The notes below the pieces were generated by a model. That model searched no databases. It was not told the DNA's origin and was given only the letters and a program-made list of their open reading frames with translations. From contig NZ_CP025228.1 in assembly GCF_004102025.1 (NCBI RefSeq), forward strand, positions 806,001 through 870,000: DNA of 64,000 nt, written 5' to 3'. Both the position numbers and the translations under genes were made by a program. Source of the stretch: Actinomyces qiguomingii. GTDB taxonomy: Bacteria > Actinomycetota > Actinomycetes > Actinomycetales > Actinomycetaceae. Below, one piece after another: positions 34,454 to 43,629 of this stretch; positions within the stretch are counted from its first letter, which is position 1, and every line of letters begins with the position of its first letter.

Positions 34454-35347
34454 ATGGCCGTGCTACTCGGTATGCTTGCCGCCAGCGTGGTTCTGCTGGG
34501 TGCGCAAGGCGTGCGCATGGCACGCGCCTCCCTGGTGGATGATCTGCTGGCCTCCGGTGACCAGGCAACAGCGGAGTCGGTTCAGCGCACGGGGCCGTTC
34601 ACCCGGATCGTGGATCTGCTGGGTCGCATGACTCAGAGCATGCTGCTCGATCTTTACGGTGCGGAGCGCATCAAGCGCTTGGGATGGCAGTTGCGCGCCG
34701 CTGGTCAGCCGGCCGACGTTACCGCGCAGACCTTCATCCAGCGGGAAGCGGGCTTTGCCAGCTTGGGGCTGGTACTCATGGTGCTGGCGATACTTAACGA
34801 TCAGACGTTCATGGGCGCGGTGCTCGGGGCGCTCTTCGTGTGCTGGATGCATGCCTGGCTGCTGCTCACCCTGCGACGTCGCCAAGAGCAGATCGAGCGG
34901 GACCTGCCCGATTTTCTGGATGTGTTCGCCGTGACGGTATCGGCCGGGCTGCCCTTTCGGGTGGCGCTGCAGCGTGTGGCCGAGCAGCACAGCGGGGCGC
35001 TGGCGGAGGAGATGCGCCTGACTCTGCGGGAGATGCAACTGGGTGTTCCCCGCCGCCAGGCGCTCGAGGGGCTTCGTGAGCGTACGCGTTCGGAGAATAT
35101 GGCTTCGTTCGTCACTGCGCTCCTGCAGTCCGAAGAACTTGGAACGCCGCTCGAGGAGGCATTGCGGCAGATCTCCAAAGAGGTGCGACGCGAACGCGGG
35201 CAGCAGGTACGCAGACAGGCGGCTAAGTCGCAGCCCAAGGTGTCCCTGGTGGTAACCATGTGCATCGTTCCCGGGGCCATTGTGCTGATTGTCGGCGGAA
35301 TGATCATCGGAAACCTTGACACGATTTCGGGGTTGTTCAATGGGTGA
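34454..35347 (+). CDS. tadC: Tad pilus inner-membrane platform protein TadC
   Basis: A 297-residue GspF-type protein and partner of TadB. Spans lie at the N-terminus, near residues 95–135, and at the C-terminus (TMCIVPGAIVLIVGGMIIGN). The T2SSF domain begins DLPDFLDVFAVTVSAGLPFR, with EEMRLTLREMQLGVPRRQAL after it. It starts two bases after the tadB stop. The histidine kinase ATG lies inside its last codons, so the control genes are co-translated with the machine. Confidence 0.9.
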   Translation: MAVLLGMLAASVVLLGAQGVRMARASLVDDLLASGDQATAESVQRTGPFTRIVDLLGRMTQSMLLDLYGAERIKRLGWQLRAAGQPADVTAQTFIQREAGFASLGLVLMVLAILNDQTFMGAVLGALFVCWMHAWLLLTLRRRQEQIERDLPDFLDVFAVTVSAGLPFRVALQRVAEQHSGALAEEMRLTLREMQLGVPRRQALEGLRERTRSENMASFVTALLQSEELGTPLEEALRQISKEVRRERGQQVRRQAAKSQPKVSLVVTMCIVPGAIVLIVGGMIIGNLDTISGLFNG

Positions 35348-36548
35348 GAGTAAAGTGCTCACAGAGGCGGCGCTGGCGCCCACCGTGCGTGTGCTCAGCG
35401 ATATCAGGTTGGTGCTGCTATTGCTGGTGGCATCGGCCTGCGAATTCGACCTGGTAGCCATCTTGGCCGCCGTGTGTGCAGTACCATGCAGTTGTGTCCT
35501 GCTATTCCGATGGGGGCGAACAACCCGTCGCATCATTGGGAGCCTTTATTTCGTCGCCTGGGATGGAATCACTGCGCTTGTGATACTGGTGCTCGGGTGC
35601 CAGTATGCGGGTGCAGCGGCTGCGCTCGCGCTCGGCTACCTGCAAGTCTCGGCGTTGCTGATGGGAATGATTGCAGGGGACCGCGCCCTGGCTGCCTGGT
35701 GTGCTCTGGTCATCGTCGGCGCATTCGAGCTTGTTCAGTATGTGCCCGGTCTCGCGGTAATGATGCTTATTTCTGCAGGCGCGGCCCTTGTACTTGCTCT
35801 TCTCGGACGCAGACAGACGCAGCAGGTTGGCAGGGTCGAGGTGCTAGCTGCCGATGCAATGGAGGCGCGGTCGCGGCAGGCCGCGATGGAGGAACGTTTG
35901 GCACTGGCGCGGGATTTGCATGACACGGTGGCGAAGTCCGCCGCCGGGGTACGTATGCTGGCGGAGGCGTTGTCAGAGGATCTGAGGCGCCAAGGGTCAG
36001 AATTTGCGCGCGAGGCCAGTAATCTGTTCGATGCGGCGGACGTGTTGAGCGCCGAGGCTCGTTCGGTCTTGGATGAGTTGCGTTCTGCCCCTGCGGGGGA
36101 CCTGCGTGAGCAGTTGCGTCAGGACGCCGAGACCTGGGCGAACCGCGTGGGGACAGCGGCATCGGTACGTATATCCGGTGAGTCGGTGGCTGCCGACGCG
36201 GAGGTGAAGTGGCAGATTCAAAGGGTTCTGGGTGAGTTGTTGACCAATGTGGAGAAACACGCCCAGGCCACAGCGGTCCGCGTCCGGATCGAAGGGGAGA
36301 ACGTGCTCCAGCTCACGGTAGAGGACAACGGCATCGGTTTGCCCAAGCGGATTTTGGAGGACCAGTCCAACCTGCGCGGCTCCGGACACTATGGGCTCTG
36401 CGGGGTGCGGGAGAGACTCGCGGCCATAGGTGGACGCCTCACTCTCTCTGCTAATCCGGAAGGCGGAACCTGCGCGATGGCGCAGATCCCAAGGATGTAC
36501 TTATCAAGCGAGAAGAATTCACCAACAACGGCAAGGATGACAGCATGA
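35340..36548 (+). CDS. Membrane sensor histidine kinase (NarL-system type)
   Basis: A 402-residue kinase from ATG 35340, overlapping the tadC stop. Six or so spans (residues 20–160) form the sensor. The HisKA_3 dimer helix holds the phosphorylated His in ARDLHDTVAKSAAGVRML near residue 194. The ATPase domain shows LGELLTNVEKHAQAT (N box), VEDNGIGLP (G1) and GSGHYGLCGVRERLAAIGG. It pairs with the response regulator whose gene overlaps it by four bases. The signal is unknown. Confidence 0.88.
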   Translation: MGESKVLTEAALAPTVRVLSDIRLVLLLLVASACEFDLVAILAAVCAVPCSCVLLFRWGRTTRRIIGSLYFVAWDGITALVILVLGCQYAGAAAALALGYLQVSALLMGMIAGDRALAAWCALVIVGAFELVQYVPGLAVMMLISAGAALVLALLGRRQTQQVGRVEVLAADAMEARSRQAAMEERLALARDLHDTVAKSAAGVRMLAEALSEDLRRQGSEFAREASNLFDAADVLSAEARSVLDELRSAPAGDLREQLRQDAETWANRVGTAASVRISGESVAADAEVKWQIQRVLGELLTNVEKHAQATAVRVRIEGENVLQLTVEDNGIGLPKRILEDQSNLRGSGHYGLCGVRERLAAIGGRLTLSANPEGGTCAMAQIPRMYLSSEKNSPTTARMTA

Positions 36549-37177
36549 AGGTGCTAGTGGTTGACGACAACACGATTGTTCGGATGGGGCTCAGGCGGGT
36601 GCTTGAGAACATCCGTGACGTCCAGGAGGTAGCCGAGGCAGCCGACGGCGTAGAGGCGATCGAGGCGGCGCGGAGTTTCGAACCCGATGTCGTGCTGCTC
36701 GATGTGCGCATGCCCCGTATGGGAGGGTTGGAGGCCCTGCCTTCGCTTGCGGTGCAAGCCAGCGTGATAATGATGACCTCTGATGACAACGCAGAGACGA
36801 TAGCCTCCGCCATGCAGGGCGGCGCCAAGGGGTACCTCGTGCACGGACACCTGGGCGCTGACGAAGTCGCGGCAGCCATCGCTGCGTGCCGTGGCGGCGG
36901 CACCGTGCTTGGCCCCGGCGTGGCAGAGAATGTGACTCTGCAAGCGGCGACTCCTGAGACCGAGCGAGGCCCGAACCCTTTGGCGGCGCAGCTCACTGAG
37001 CGCGAGGCGGAGGTGCTCGAGGCTGCGGCTAGGGGCATGAGCAACAAGGACATCGCTGAGGAACAGTTCCTGTCAGCTCGCACGGTCAAGAACTACATGA
37101 ATTCCGCGTACGTCAAGCTGGGCGTCCACAGCAGGGCCGAGGCGATCCTGCTGTGGAAGGAGGCGGAGGGCTCATGA
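36545..37177 (+). CDS. NarL/FixJ-type response regulator
   Basis: A 210-residue regulator. The receiver domain has the acidic pair in VVDDNT and the phosphorylated Asp53 in VVLLDVRMPRMGG. The LuxR-type helix-turn-helix near residues 145–200 reads LTEREAEVLEAAARGMSNKD and SARTVKNYMNSAYVKLGV. It is coupled to the histidine kinase and sits between the Tad core and flp, so flp and the OmpA/TadG modules are likely targets. That is inferred from position only. Confidence 0.9.
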   Translation: MKVLVVDDNTIVRMGLRRVLENIRDVQEVAEAADGVEAIEAARSFEPDVVLLDVRMPRMGGLEALPSLAVQASVIMMTSDDNAETIASAMQGGAKGYLVHGHLGADEVAAAIAACRGGGTVLGPGVAENVTLQAATPETERGPNPLAAQLTEREAEVLEAAARGMSNKDIAEEQFLSARTVKNYMNSAYVKLGVHSRAEAILLWKEAEGS

Positions 37178-37328
37178 GTTGGGGGCGAGTGCTCGGGGCG
37201 ATTCTTGGGGCGCCTGACCCTATTCGGGGGACGCGCGCCTTCCGTAATGTTGACACTGTCAACGGGAACAAACCCGGAGTCAATCATCCGAGTCAATGGC
37301 TCGGAACTCGTCAACAGGAGGAATTGTC

Positions 37329-37553
37329 ATGTCGAACTCAGTTCTCGCCGCTCAGGTCCGTGCTCGCACCTGGATGGACAGTGTCAAGAACCATCTCGCG
37401 GAGTCGGAGGCGGGTCAGGGCGCGGCGGAGTATGCTGGCGTGATCGTGATTGCGGCAATCATTGTAGGCGTGATTATTGCCGCGATTGGTGACGGAAACA
37501 CGATTCAGACTGCCGTGGAGGATGCGATCAAGGAAATCCTGAACCAGAAGTAA
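37329..37553 (+). CDS. flp: Flp-type major pilin
   Basis: A 74-residue pilin from ATG 37329, with AGGAGG seven bases upstream. The leader ends EAG before QGAAEYAGVIVIAAIIVGVI, giving Gly then Glu at +5 and Tyr at +6, the Flp hallmark. A short Lys/Glu tail closes the chain. Processed subunits would form the pilus fibre. A second Flp gene at 55295 shares the opening MSNSVLAAQVRAR. A strong hairpin directly downstream separates flp from the OmpA module. The palindrome TTGACACTGTCAA near 37248 may be regulatory. Confidence 0.93.
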   Translation: MSNSVLAAQVRARTWMDSVKNHLAESEAGQGAAEYAGVIVIAAIIVGVIIAAIGDGNTIQTAVEDAIKEILNQK

Positions 37554-37578
37554 TAAAGCTGGTCGGGCTTAGATGCGT

Positions 37579-37622
37579 GCGGGTGTTGGTCCGGCAACTA
37601 CGGTTGTCGGACCAACACCCGC
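37579..37622 (+). terminator. 20-bp stem-loop after flp
   Basis: GCGGGTGTTGGTCCGGCAAC (37579–37598) pairs with the complementary arm 37603–37622 through 20 positions with one G·U, closed by the tetraloop TACG. No T-run follows, so it may work as a terminator or as a 3' stabiliser giving high flp mRNA levels. The second flp gene has a similar long hairpin. Confidence 0.8.
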
Positions 37623-37680
37623 GTGTGAGTATGTTACGTATCACTGGATATCGATTGTTAGATAGGGTAGTGTCGGTGGA

Positions 37681-39237
37681 ATGAAAGCTATGTCGCGTCG
37701 TCACATGGTCATTGGGGTTATGGCTCTCGTATCTGGCTCGGGTCTTGTGGCATGTTCTGCCGGCACTCGCATCGGTGATGGGGGCACGGCATCATCTTCT
37801 GCGTCGAGCCCAGGACGCGCATCGAGCTCGGTCCCGCAGGGGGTTGAAGGCAATAGCGTGGCCTTGAGTTCAGAATGGGGTGGGGCGTCTCTGGTGAGTC
37901 GTGTTGGGCCTGCGGTTGTGCAAGGTGACCATGCGGTGGTTCGGGTCGAAGTGTCGAGTGAGGCGAACGAGCCGGTGAGTTTATATGGCATGCTGGGTAG
38001 GCACACTGATGCAGCGACTATGCAGGCAGTGCGTTTGTTGTCTTTAGAAAAAGGGCTTGCGTTCTGTGAGGTGACGACTGGCGGTGGTAATGAGACGGTG
38101 GTGCCGGGCGAGTCCGCTGAGTTGTTTCCGGTGTTCGGGGCTCTGCCGGATGGCCTGAGTTCGGTGGATGTGTTTTTGCCGAATGTGGGTGTAGCCTTGG
38201 GTGTGCCGGTGGTGGATGCGGATGAGGCTGGGTATGATGTGGACGCGGCGCTGGCGGACGCTGAGATTGACGAGAGTGTGGAGTCGGGTCCGTTTGAGCT
38301 GAACTCGGTGGTGGTGGCTGCGGATGGTTCGTCGGACATGGAGTCGGATGATGCGTCGACGACGGTGAATGTGTCTGGTGATGTGTTGTTCGCTACGGAC
38401 TCTGCGGAGCTGTCCGATAAGGCTGATGGTGTTCTGGGATCGGTGGTGGAGCAGCTCAAGCTGTATCCGTCTGGCGGAATGCTGGCGATTACGGGGCATA
38501 CGGATGATGTGAATACTGATGAGCATAATCAGGACTTGTCGGAGCGGCGGGCGAAGGCGGTGTCGGATCGCCTTGGCGAGCTGACTGACCTGTCTGGTTG
38601 GGAGGTGTCGGTGTCGGGGAAGGGTGAGTCGGAGCCGCGGGTGGCGAATGATTCGGATGAGAATCGGCAGTTGAACCGGAGGGTGGAGGTGCTGCTGACT
38701 CCGACCGATCCCAGTGAGGCCGATGCTGCGGGTCCTGGCGCGGGCTCGGCCGGTTCTTCTGGTGAGATGCCCGAGCCCACGGGACCGGTGGGCCGCGGCC
38801 CGGACGGGGTTGACATTGAGATCGACGGCGTGCCCGCGCGCATCACCCTGGACAGCGTCACCAGGTATGAGGGATACCTGATAGGCAATATCAAGATCAT
38901 TGCTGAGGAGGATGCATCGGTTTCTGTCGGCTACTTCGGTGTTCCAACTGGTATGTATTCGTTGCGTGAGTGGGGTGCATATCAATCGACTGGATTCGGT
39001 CTACTGAAGGGTGAGTCTCGTTACCTTTTGGTTGATTTCACTGATGCTGGTGGTGTGAACCTCCCGCTGACGAATTTTTGGCGGAATAGGCTCGGCGCGA
39101 ACGTAGTCCAGTCGTTCCCGGTTGTCTGGCCCGATACCGGTGAGGATACGATTACGGTCGATGCGCCGGGCGGGAAAAGGCTCGGAAGGCCGGTGTTTGC
39201 GGTCAGGCTTACCGACATCCCGGTAGTAGAGAGCTGA
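37681..39237 (+). CDS. OmpA-family lipoprotein, module copy 1
   Basis: A 518-residue lipoprotein starting MKAMSRRHMVIG, with a twin-arginine-like signal and lipid Cys25 in GLVAC. The OmpA domain runs about residues 225–340: VLFATDSAELSDKADGVL, ITGHTDDVNTDEHNQDLSER, LNRRVEVLLTP. A Ser/Gly linker leads to a C-terminal beta-rich domain ending VRLTDIPVVES. It is a close paralogue of the 46881 and 53545 products, with the OmpA core nearly identical. Codons are more T-rich than those of its neighbours. It opens module copy 1. Confidence 0.87.
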   Translation: MKAMSRRHMVIGVMALVSGSGLVACSAGTRIGDGGTASSSASSPGRASSSVPQGVEGNSVALSSEWGGASLVSRVGPAVVQGDHAVVRVEVSSEANEPVSLYGMLGRHTDAATMQAVRLLSLEKGLAFCEVTTGGGNETVVPGESAELFPVFGALPDGLSSVDVFLPNVGVALGVPVVDADEAGYDVDAALADAEIDESVESGPFELNSVVVAADGSSDMESDDASTTVNVSGDVLFATDSAELSDKADGVLGSVVEQLKLYPSGGMLAITGHTDDVNTDEHNQDLSERRAKAVSDRLGELTDLSGWEVSVSGKGESEPRVANDSDENRQLNRRVEVLLTPTDPSEADAAGPGAGSAGSSGEMPEPTGPVGRGPDGVDIEIDGVPARITLDSVTRYEGYLIGNIKIIAEEDASVSVGYFGVPTGMYSLREWGAYQSTGFGLLKGESRYLLVDFTDAGGVNLPLTNFWRNRLGANVVQSFPVVWPDTGEDTITVDAPGGKRLGRPVFAVRLTDIPVVES

Positions 39238-39283
39238 CGGAAGGTTAGTGCGTGTGATCAAAACAATGTGCTTAGGTGAAGCC

Positions 39284-39982
39284 ATGTCTTTGTCTTCGAA
39301 GGCGCTTCATTATGTCAGTCAGTTGCGCGCTCGGCTTCGTGGTGACGATTGTGGGGCAATCAATATCTTCCTGGTCGGCGTGCTCACTGCGTTGCTGACG
39401 ATCGGGATGATCATCATCATCCCTTTGGGAGACGCGATCGCTGACCGGCGTAACGCGAATACGGCGTCGGACGCGGCCGCGCTGGCGGCTGCGGGGTATT
39501 GCGCCGACAGGATTGAAGACGCTTATGCGGACGCGGTGAGGGCGGAGGATGCCGAGTCTTTCTGGAGCTACTTCGGTAGGCCGGTGTTCTCCTACTGTTC
39601 GGGAGCCTCTTCGCAGGCTCGTCAGTATGCGAGGAGCAACGATGCCAAGCTGACGGCGTACAGCCAGCTCTCGAGACTCCGATTCCAGGTCTCCGTGCGG
39701 ATGGAAGACGAGATCGCTGATACCGGTCTGCAGTCCAAATCGACTGCTACCGCGCAGATGACTTTGGAAAGGGGTGTGTGCGTTTCAGGCGGGCTGCTGG
39801 GCGTGTCGGTGGACGGAGCGTGTTACACGAGCCCGTTTGGGCTGCCGGAGCGGTACTCAGGTCAGCGTGAAGACTCTGACGTTGGTAATGAAGGCGAGGA
39901 AGCCGAGGATAAGTCATTCGACCTGACGGAGGGCCTGCCCGACTCAGCCACCGTGAGTACCAGGCTTGTGTCATCCAGATGA
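39284..39982 (+). CDS. TadG-like pilus protein, module copy 1
   Basis: A 232-residue protein from ATG 39284 (GGTGAA upstream). The N-terminus GAINIFLVGVLTALLTIGMI is the hydrophobic TadG-type anchor, followed by the typical DRRNANTASDAAALAAAGY segment. An exported domain with three or four Cys follows. TadG-like proteins are Flp-apparatus pseudopilin relatives. From residue 66 on it is nearly identical to the copy at 48472. It overlaps P1 by four bases. Confidence 0.78.
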   Translation: MSLSSKALHYVSQLRARLRGDDCGAINIFLVGVLTALLTIGMIIIIPLGDAIADRRNANTASDAAALAAAGYCADRIEDAYADAVRAEDAESFWSYFGRPVFSYCSGASSQARQYARSNDAKLTAYSQLSRLRFQVSVRMEDEIADTGLQSKSTATAQMTLERGVCVSGGLLGVSVDGACYTSPFGLPERYSGQREDSDVGNEGEEAEDKSFDLTEGLPDSATVSTRLVSSR

Positions 39983-41115
39983 AGAGTACTCCTTCGAGCC
40001 GCGTGCGGCGTGTGCGTGCTGAGCGGGGTATTGGCGGATACCGCGCTATGATCGCAGTCATTGCGCTGATCGCGCTGGTAGCAGTGCTCGCAGTCACCGG
40101 GGTTTTCAGACGTGGCTTGTGTGCACTGGACCCGGCCTCGTGTGCCACGTCGTCCATGGGTGGACCAGCACCCACATACTTTGACACCGGTGCGTTGCCC
40201 GCCGCCTCCGACGAGCGCGCCATAGCGGCCGGAGCAGGCCTTGAGGCCGTGGCGCCCGGCCGCAAAAAGACCGCCGCGGGCAAACGACCCGTCATTGCAC
40301 CCGGAGACGCGCCGCCGCTGACTGAGTTGTGGTCCCCAGCCGTCGGCCGTGAGCAGACCGGACTGGTGGACGAGGCCGTGCTGATCCCCCTTGAGGAGTT
40401 GGCATGCGGCACTCCCGGAACGCAGCCCTGCGACACCTGGGACGGGCTGCAGACCGACTCCACCGCCGAACACACCGGGGGAGCCGACCGGCTCTCACTA
40501 CTCGGGCTCGACCCATTCGTTGGAATAGAGTCCGAGACCAACACAGTAGACCTGACCCTCACCAACAGCCTTTCGGGGCAAGAACACTCCAAAGGCACGC
40601 CCGTGCTCTACCGGCACTCACGGCGACTGCGGGACGGCGCCACAACCGCCTCATGGACCTGGCAGGACTCATCCGGCACGGTCGCCTCAGTTCGCATCGA
40701 ACGCTCCCAAGGCGGCCTCCTACACTCCGTCACAATCATCGGCGCAAGCAACGGGAACGACGATCAGGTGATCTGGACCACTGTACGCGTCCCGGTAACC
40801 GACTCCAGCCGGGACGCCTTGGACCAGTGGACCTCCGCGTTCGCCGTAGACGGACCAGCGCTGCCCGGTAGCCTGTGGGAAAGCACGGCAGCCGTGAGCG
40901 CGGATGACGACGTCCTGCTCCGCCTAGTGCACACCACTGGACAAGTCATGCGAGAGACGCTCGCCGTCGGCGGCGGATTCACCGGACTCACCCCCCAGCT
41001 GCTTCGTGACAACCCGGCACATGAAAATGCCGGTCTGACCCCCGCCGGAACCGAGACGCTCAGCGACCTCGACGCGCTCGGACGCCGCGAGTTCAAACCA
41101 GAGGGGGAGCAATGA
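39979..41115 (+). CDS. Module protein P1: single-span exported protein, copy 1
   Basis: A 378-residue protein with a basic N-terminus, one span (MIAVIALIALVAVLAVTGVF, residues 24–43) and a 330-residue exported part. Notable stretches are RLSLLGLDPFVGIESETN, RHSRRLRDGATTASWTWQ and GGLLHSVTIIG. No family is recognised. The first 77 residues are identical to the copy at 49161, while the rest is much more diverged. It starts in an ATGA overlap with the TadG-like gene, so it probably works with it. Confidence 0.7.
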   Translation: MKSTPSSRVRRVRAERGIGGYRAMIAVIALIALVAVLAVTGVFRRGLCALDPASCATSSMGGPAPTYFDTGALPAASDERAIAAGAGLEAVAPGRKKTAAGKRPVIAPGDAPPLTELWSPAVGREQTGLVDEAVLIPLEELACGTPGTQPCDTWDGLQTDSTAEHTGGADRLSLLGLDPFVGIESETNTVDLTLTNSLSGQEHSKGTPVLYRHSRRLRDGATTASWTWQDSSGTVASVRIERSQGGLLHSVTIIGASNGNDDQVIWTTVRVPVTDSSRDALDQWTSAFAVDGPALPGSLWESTAAVSADDDVLLRLVHTTGQVMRETLAVGGGFTGLTPQLLRDNPAHENAGLTPAGTETLSDLDALGRREFKPEGEQ

Positions 41116-41822
41116 ACGCGAAAGGGTCGCTGCGGAAGCGATTCACGCGGCTCAACTGCCTCGGCACGCTCATCGTCGCTCTGGGCGCCTGCTCCGCAGG
41201 TGGGTCCGCCCTACCGGCCACGACTCCCATTCCGGCGGCGACGGTCCAATCCAAGACCGCGAACGCGAACGGCATCGCCCTGGAGGTCCCAGGCACCTGG
41301 ATCACCCGTCCACATACCGAGCCAAAGGATGACGACGGCGCGGACAATGATCCCTGGACGCTTCACATGACCGACCCCCACGGAGACGCCGAACCGGTTC
41401 TAGCCATCAGCGACGTCCTGCCAACCACCAGCGCCGAGCAGGCCTACCAGGCCGCATCCGCGCTGCTGTCATCCGGTATACCCGGCTACCAGGCCGTGGG
41501 TGTATTCACCTTCCCTACCCCCGTGCAGCCCGACGATCGGCAGCCGACGCCGGCGCTACCGAGTCCAACAGGCCATCCGGAGCCTGCGGCGTCCAGCCCG
41601 TCGGAGGAGGCCGCGCCGGCTCCGACCGCTTCCACTGAGGCAGCGCGCACTGCTGGCATGGTCGCGCGGATCGCCTTCACCTACAGGCGAGGTGAAGCGG
41701 ATGGCAGTGGAACGGCATGGACCGTCCCCGCCGACGCGGGCTACGTCGTCGTCGTGCTGCTGGACGACGACGATGCCACGCGCATGGTGGTTGAGGCCTC
41801 ATTGACGGGAGGCGGAACATGA
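41112..41822 (+). CDS. Module lipoprotein P2, copy 1
   Basis: A 236-residue lipoprotein: basic start, then CLGTLIVALGAC with lipid Cys near 27. The mature part has NGIALEVPGTWITRPHTEP and SSGIPGYQAVGVFTFP, a short Pro/Ala-rich insert, then ARIAFTYRRGEADGSGTAWT. The VPGTW motif recalls PsbP/LpqN-like exported lipoproteins, but this is only a resemblance. It overlaps P1 and P3 by four bases each. The paralogue is at 50297. Confidence 0.68.
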   Translation: MNAKGSLRKRFTRLNCLGTLIVALGACSAGGSALPATTPIPAATVQSKTANANGIALEVPGTWITRPHTEPKDDDGADNDPWTLHMTDPHGDAEPVLAISDVLPTTSAEQAYQAASALLSSGIPGYQAVGVFTFPTPVQPDDRQPTPALPSPTGHPEPAASSPSEEAAPAPTASTEAARTAGMVARIAFTYRRGEADGSGTAWTVPADAGYVVVVLLDDDDATRMVVEASLTGGGT

Positions 41823-42838
41823 GCAGCAGCCCGCCCCGTGCGGGGATCAGCCGTCGCCGCGCCGTCGGACTATTCGGAATTGCGCCACTGATCGGAGTGG
41901 CGGCGTGCTCAGGTTCCTCGGTACTGCCGGCGGGCTGGGAACGCGTCATTGTCTCCGGGGCATACGTGCCGATACGCAGTGATTGGCGGCACGCATCGGC
42001 TCTCGATGGCATCGGACTGTACTCAGACATGTGGCAGGACGTGGAGTCCCCCTCCCACACGCTCATGGTCGGAGTGCCCTCCGCAGGGCTCGAATCGCAG
42101 GGCATGCTGGCAGAGGCCGAAGACGCCCTGCGCAGTAGCCTGCCCGGTTTCCGGGTGGTCAGCCAGGCGGCCACGGCCGAGCGTCGAGACGCACAACTCC
42201 TGTACAAGGACTTCACCACCACTTACGCCGGCGCCAGGACCGGGCGAATCTGGCTGCTCACAGACGAGAGGGCAGCAATCGCCGTGGCACTCGCGGCGGA
42301 GTACCTTGATGAAGGCCATCGCGACGTCCTGGACACGGAACTCTCATTGGTGCCCTCCGAGCTGCCTGCCGTCGATTCCGGCTGGACCAGGGTCGGGCGT
42401 GGCGTCACCAGCTTCGCCGTGCCGGGAACCTGGGCGGTCACCGGAGCCCCCACCAAGTCTGAACGCTGGACCGAGGGCTGGGCGGATGCAGACCTGGACG
42501 GAGCCGCACGGGCACGCGTACTGCTCGCACCCGACACCGGGGAGTCGAGTGTGGTGGACGCACTCGCCAAGATCGAATCCGACTCGGTAGCAGGCGCCCT
42601 GCCCCGATACGCACGGGTCTCCGAACCCAAGGAACTGGAGGTCGACAGCCAGGGGCACGCGTCCGGCATTCGCGTGGACTTCGCCTACGGCAACGGCCGA
42701 AAAGCTCAGGGAACGCTCTGGGTGCTGGGCGGCGCGGGAACCGTAAGCGCGATCCAATTGACCTTCTCCGGTGCCGCCGACGAAGGCGTCACCGCAAAGA
42801 TGGAGCAGAGCATATGCCTGACAGCCCCACCTCAGTAG
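41819..42838 (+). CDS. Module lipoprotein P3, copy 1
   Basis: A 339-residue lipoprotein with a twin-arginine signal SRRRAVGLFG and lipobox GVAAC. It appears to hold two similar halves: the first around WERVIVSGAYVPIRSDWRH, the second around GWTRVGRGVTSFAVPGTWAV, each followed by a strand–helix pattern. The second half shares the VPGTW motif with P2. Function unknown; probably a surface partner of the pilus. The paralogue is at 50932. P4 starts inside its last codons. Confidence 0.68.
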   Translation: MSSSPPRAGISRRRAVGLFGIAPLIGVAACSGSSVLPAGWERVIVSGAYVPIRSDWRHASALDGIGLYSDMWQDVESPSHTLMVGVPSAGLESQGMLAEAEDALRSSLPGFRVVSQAATAERRDAQLLYKDFTTTYAGARTGRIWLLTDERAAIAVALAAEYLDEGHRDVLDTELSLVPSELPAVDSGWTRVGRGVTSFAVPGTWAVTGAPTKSERWTEGWADADLDGAARARVLLAPDTGESSVVDALAKIESDSVAGALPRYARVSEPKELEVDSQGHASGIRVDFAYGNGRKAQGTLWVLGGAGTVSAIQLTFSGAADEGVTAKMEQSICLTAPPQ

Positions 42839-43500
42839 CGAACCGCACGCCCCGGCGACGCATGCTCCACATGCTCGCCACCGCCTACGGCGCCATCCCT
42901 ACGGGGATACTCGCGGCCTGCAGGCCCAACGAGCCTTCGCAGGCGGCGGGCGGCGCCGCGCCCCAAGCCACACCAGACAACGGCTCCGATATCGGCGCGG
43001 CACCGGATCTCATCGCCGCGCCGCTGGCCGTCGCCGGGCAGACCGTGGAACCAGTGACCGGCATTCAGCTGACGCTTCCCGGGGAAGTACAGGCACTGAC
43101 ACCCGAACGAGTCGGAGAAGGTCGAACCCAAGTCACCTACGTATGGGCCGATGAGGAGGACTGGGGCTACCTGGTGGTCGAGGGGCCTAACTCATTCTCA
43201 GCGGACGATCAGTCCGCCGCCATGATCGCGGCGACTGCGGAGCGACAGCGCCTGATAGCGGCGCTGATCACACCCTCCGAGCCACGAAAGCTCGAGTGGG
43301 AGGGCTTCACCCAATGTGCACAGATCACCTGGACCCAGCACACGGTGCCACCGGGCTGGTCACAGGAGGCCTCCGTGGACGCCCTCGCGCTGTTCTGCGT
43401 GGCGGAGGGCGGCCGTGCGTACACGGTCGTGGCCTATGGGCCTGCGGGTGAACTCAATGCGATCAGCGACGTGTTCAAGGCTCTGTGCAGTACTAGCTAG
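42814..43500 (+). CDS. Module lipoprotein P4, copy 1
   Basis: A 228-residue lipoprotein starting MPDSPTSVANRTPRRRML, with lipobox ILAAC. The mature domain starts VTGIQLTLPGEVQALTPERV and includes EDWGYLVVEGPNSF, QCAQITWTQHTVPPGW and RAYTVVAYGP. The layout matches that of P2 and P6, so these may share a fold. It is the intact form of the paralogue split by an IS at 51921–51974 and 57083–57655. It overlaps P3 by 25 bases. Confidence 0.7.
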   Translation: MPDSPTSVANRTPRRRMLHMLATAYGAIPTGILAACRPNEPSQAAGGAAPQATPDNGSDIGAAPDLIAAPLAVAGQTVEPVTGIQLTLPGEVQALTPERVGEGRTQVTYVWADEEDWGYLVVEGPNSFSADDQSAAMIAATAERQRLIAALITPSEPRKLEWEGFTQCAQITWTQHTVPPGWSQEASVDALALFCVAEGGRAYTVVAYGPAGELNAISDVFKALCSTS

Positions 43501-43629
43501 GCGGATGATGCAAACGAACAACTGAGCCTGGAACTCAGGCCAAGGTTTGGGGCGAGCGCCCCTGTTGCGCGGCATCCTTGTCAGGGCAACCTACCACCAT
43601 CTAGTGCCTGGGGAACGAGGAGTATCGCC

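Noticed and set aside
37153..37443. A 96-codon frame crossing the response-regulator end and flp
   Set aside because: It overlaps both real genes out of frame and has no recognisable product.
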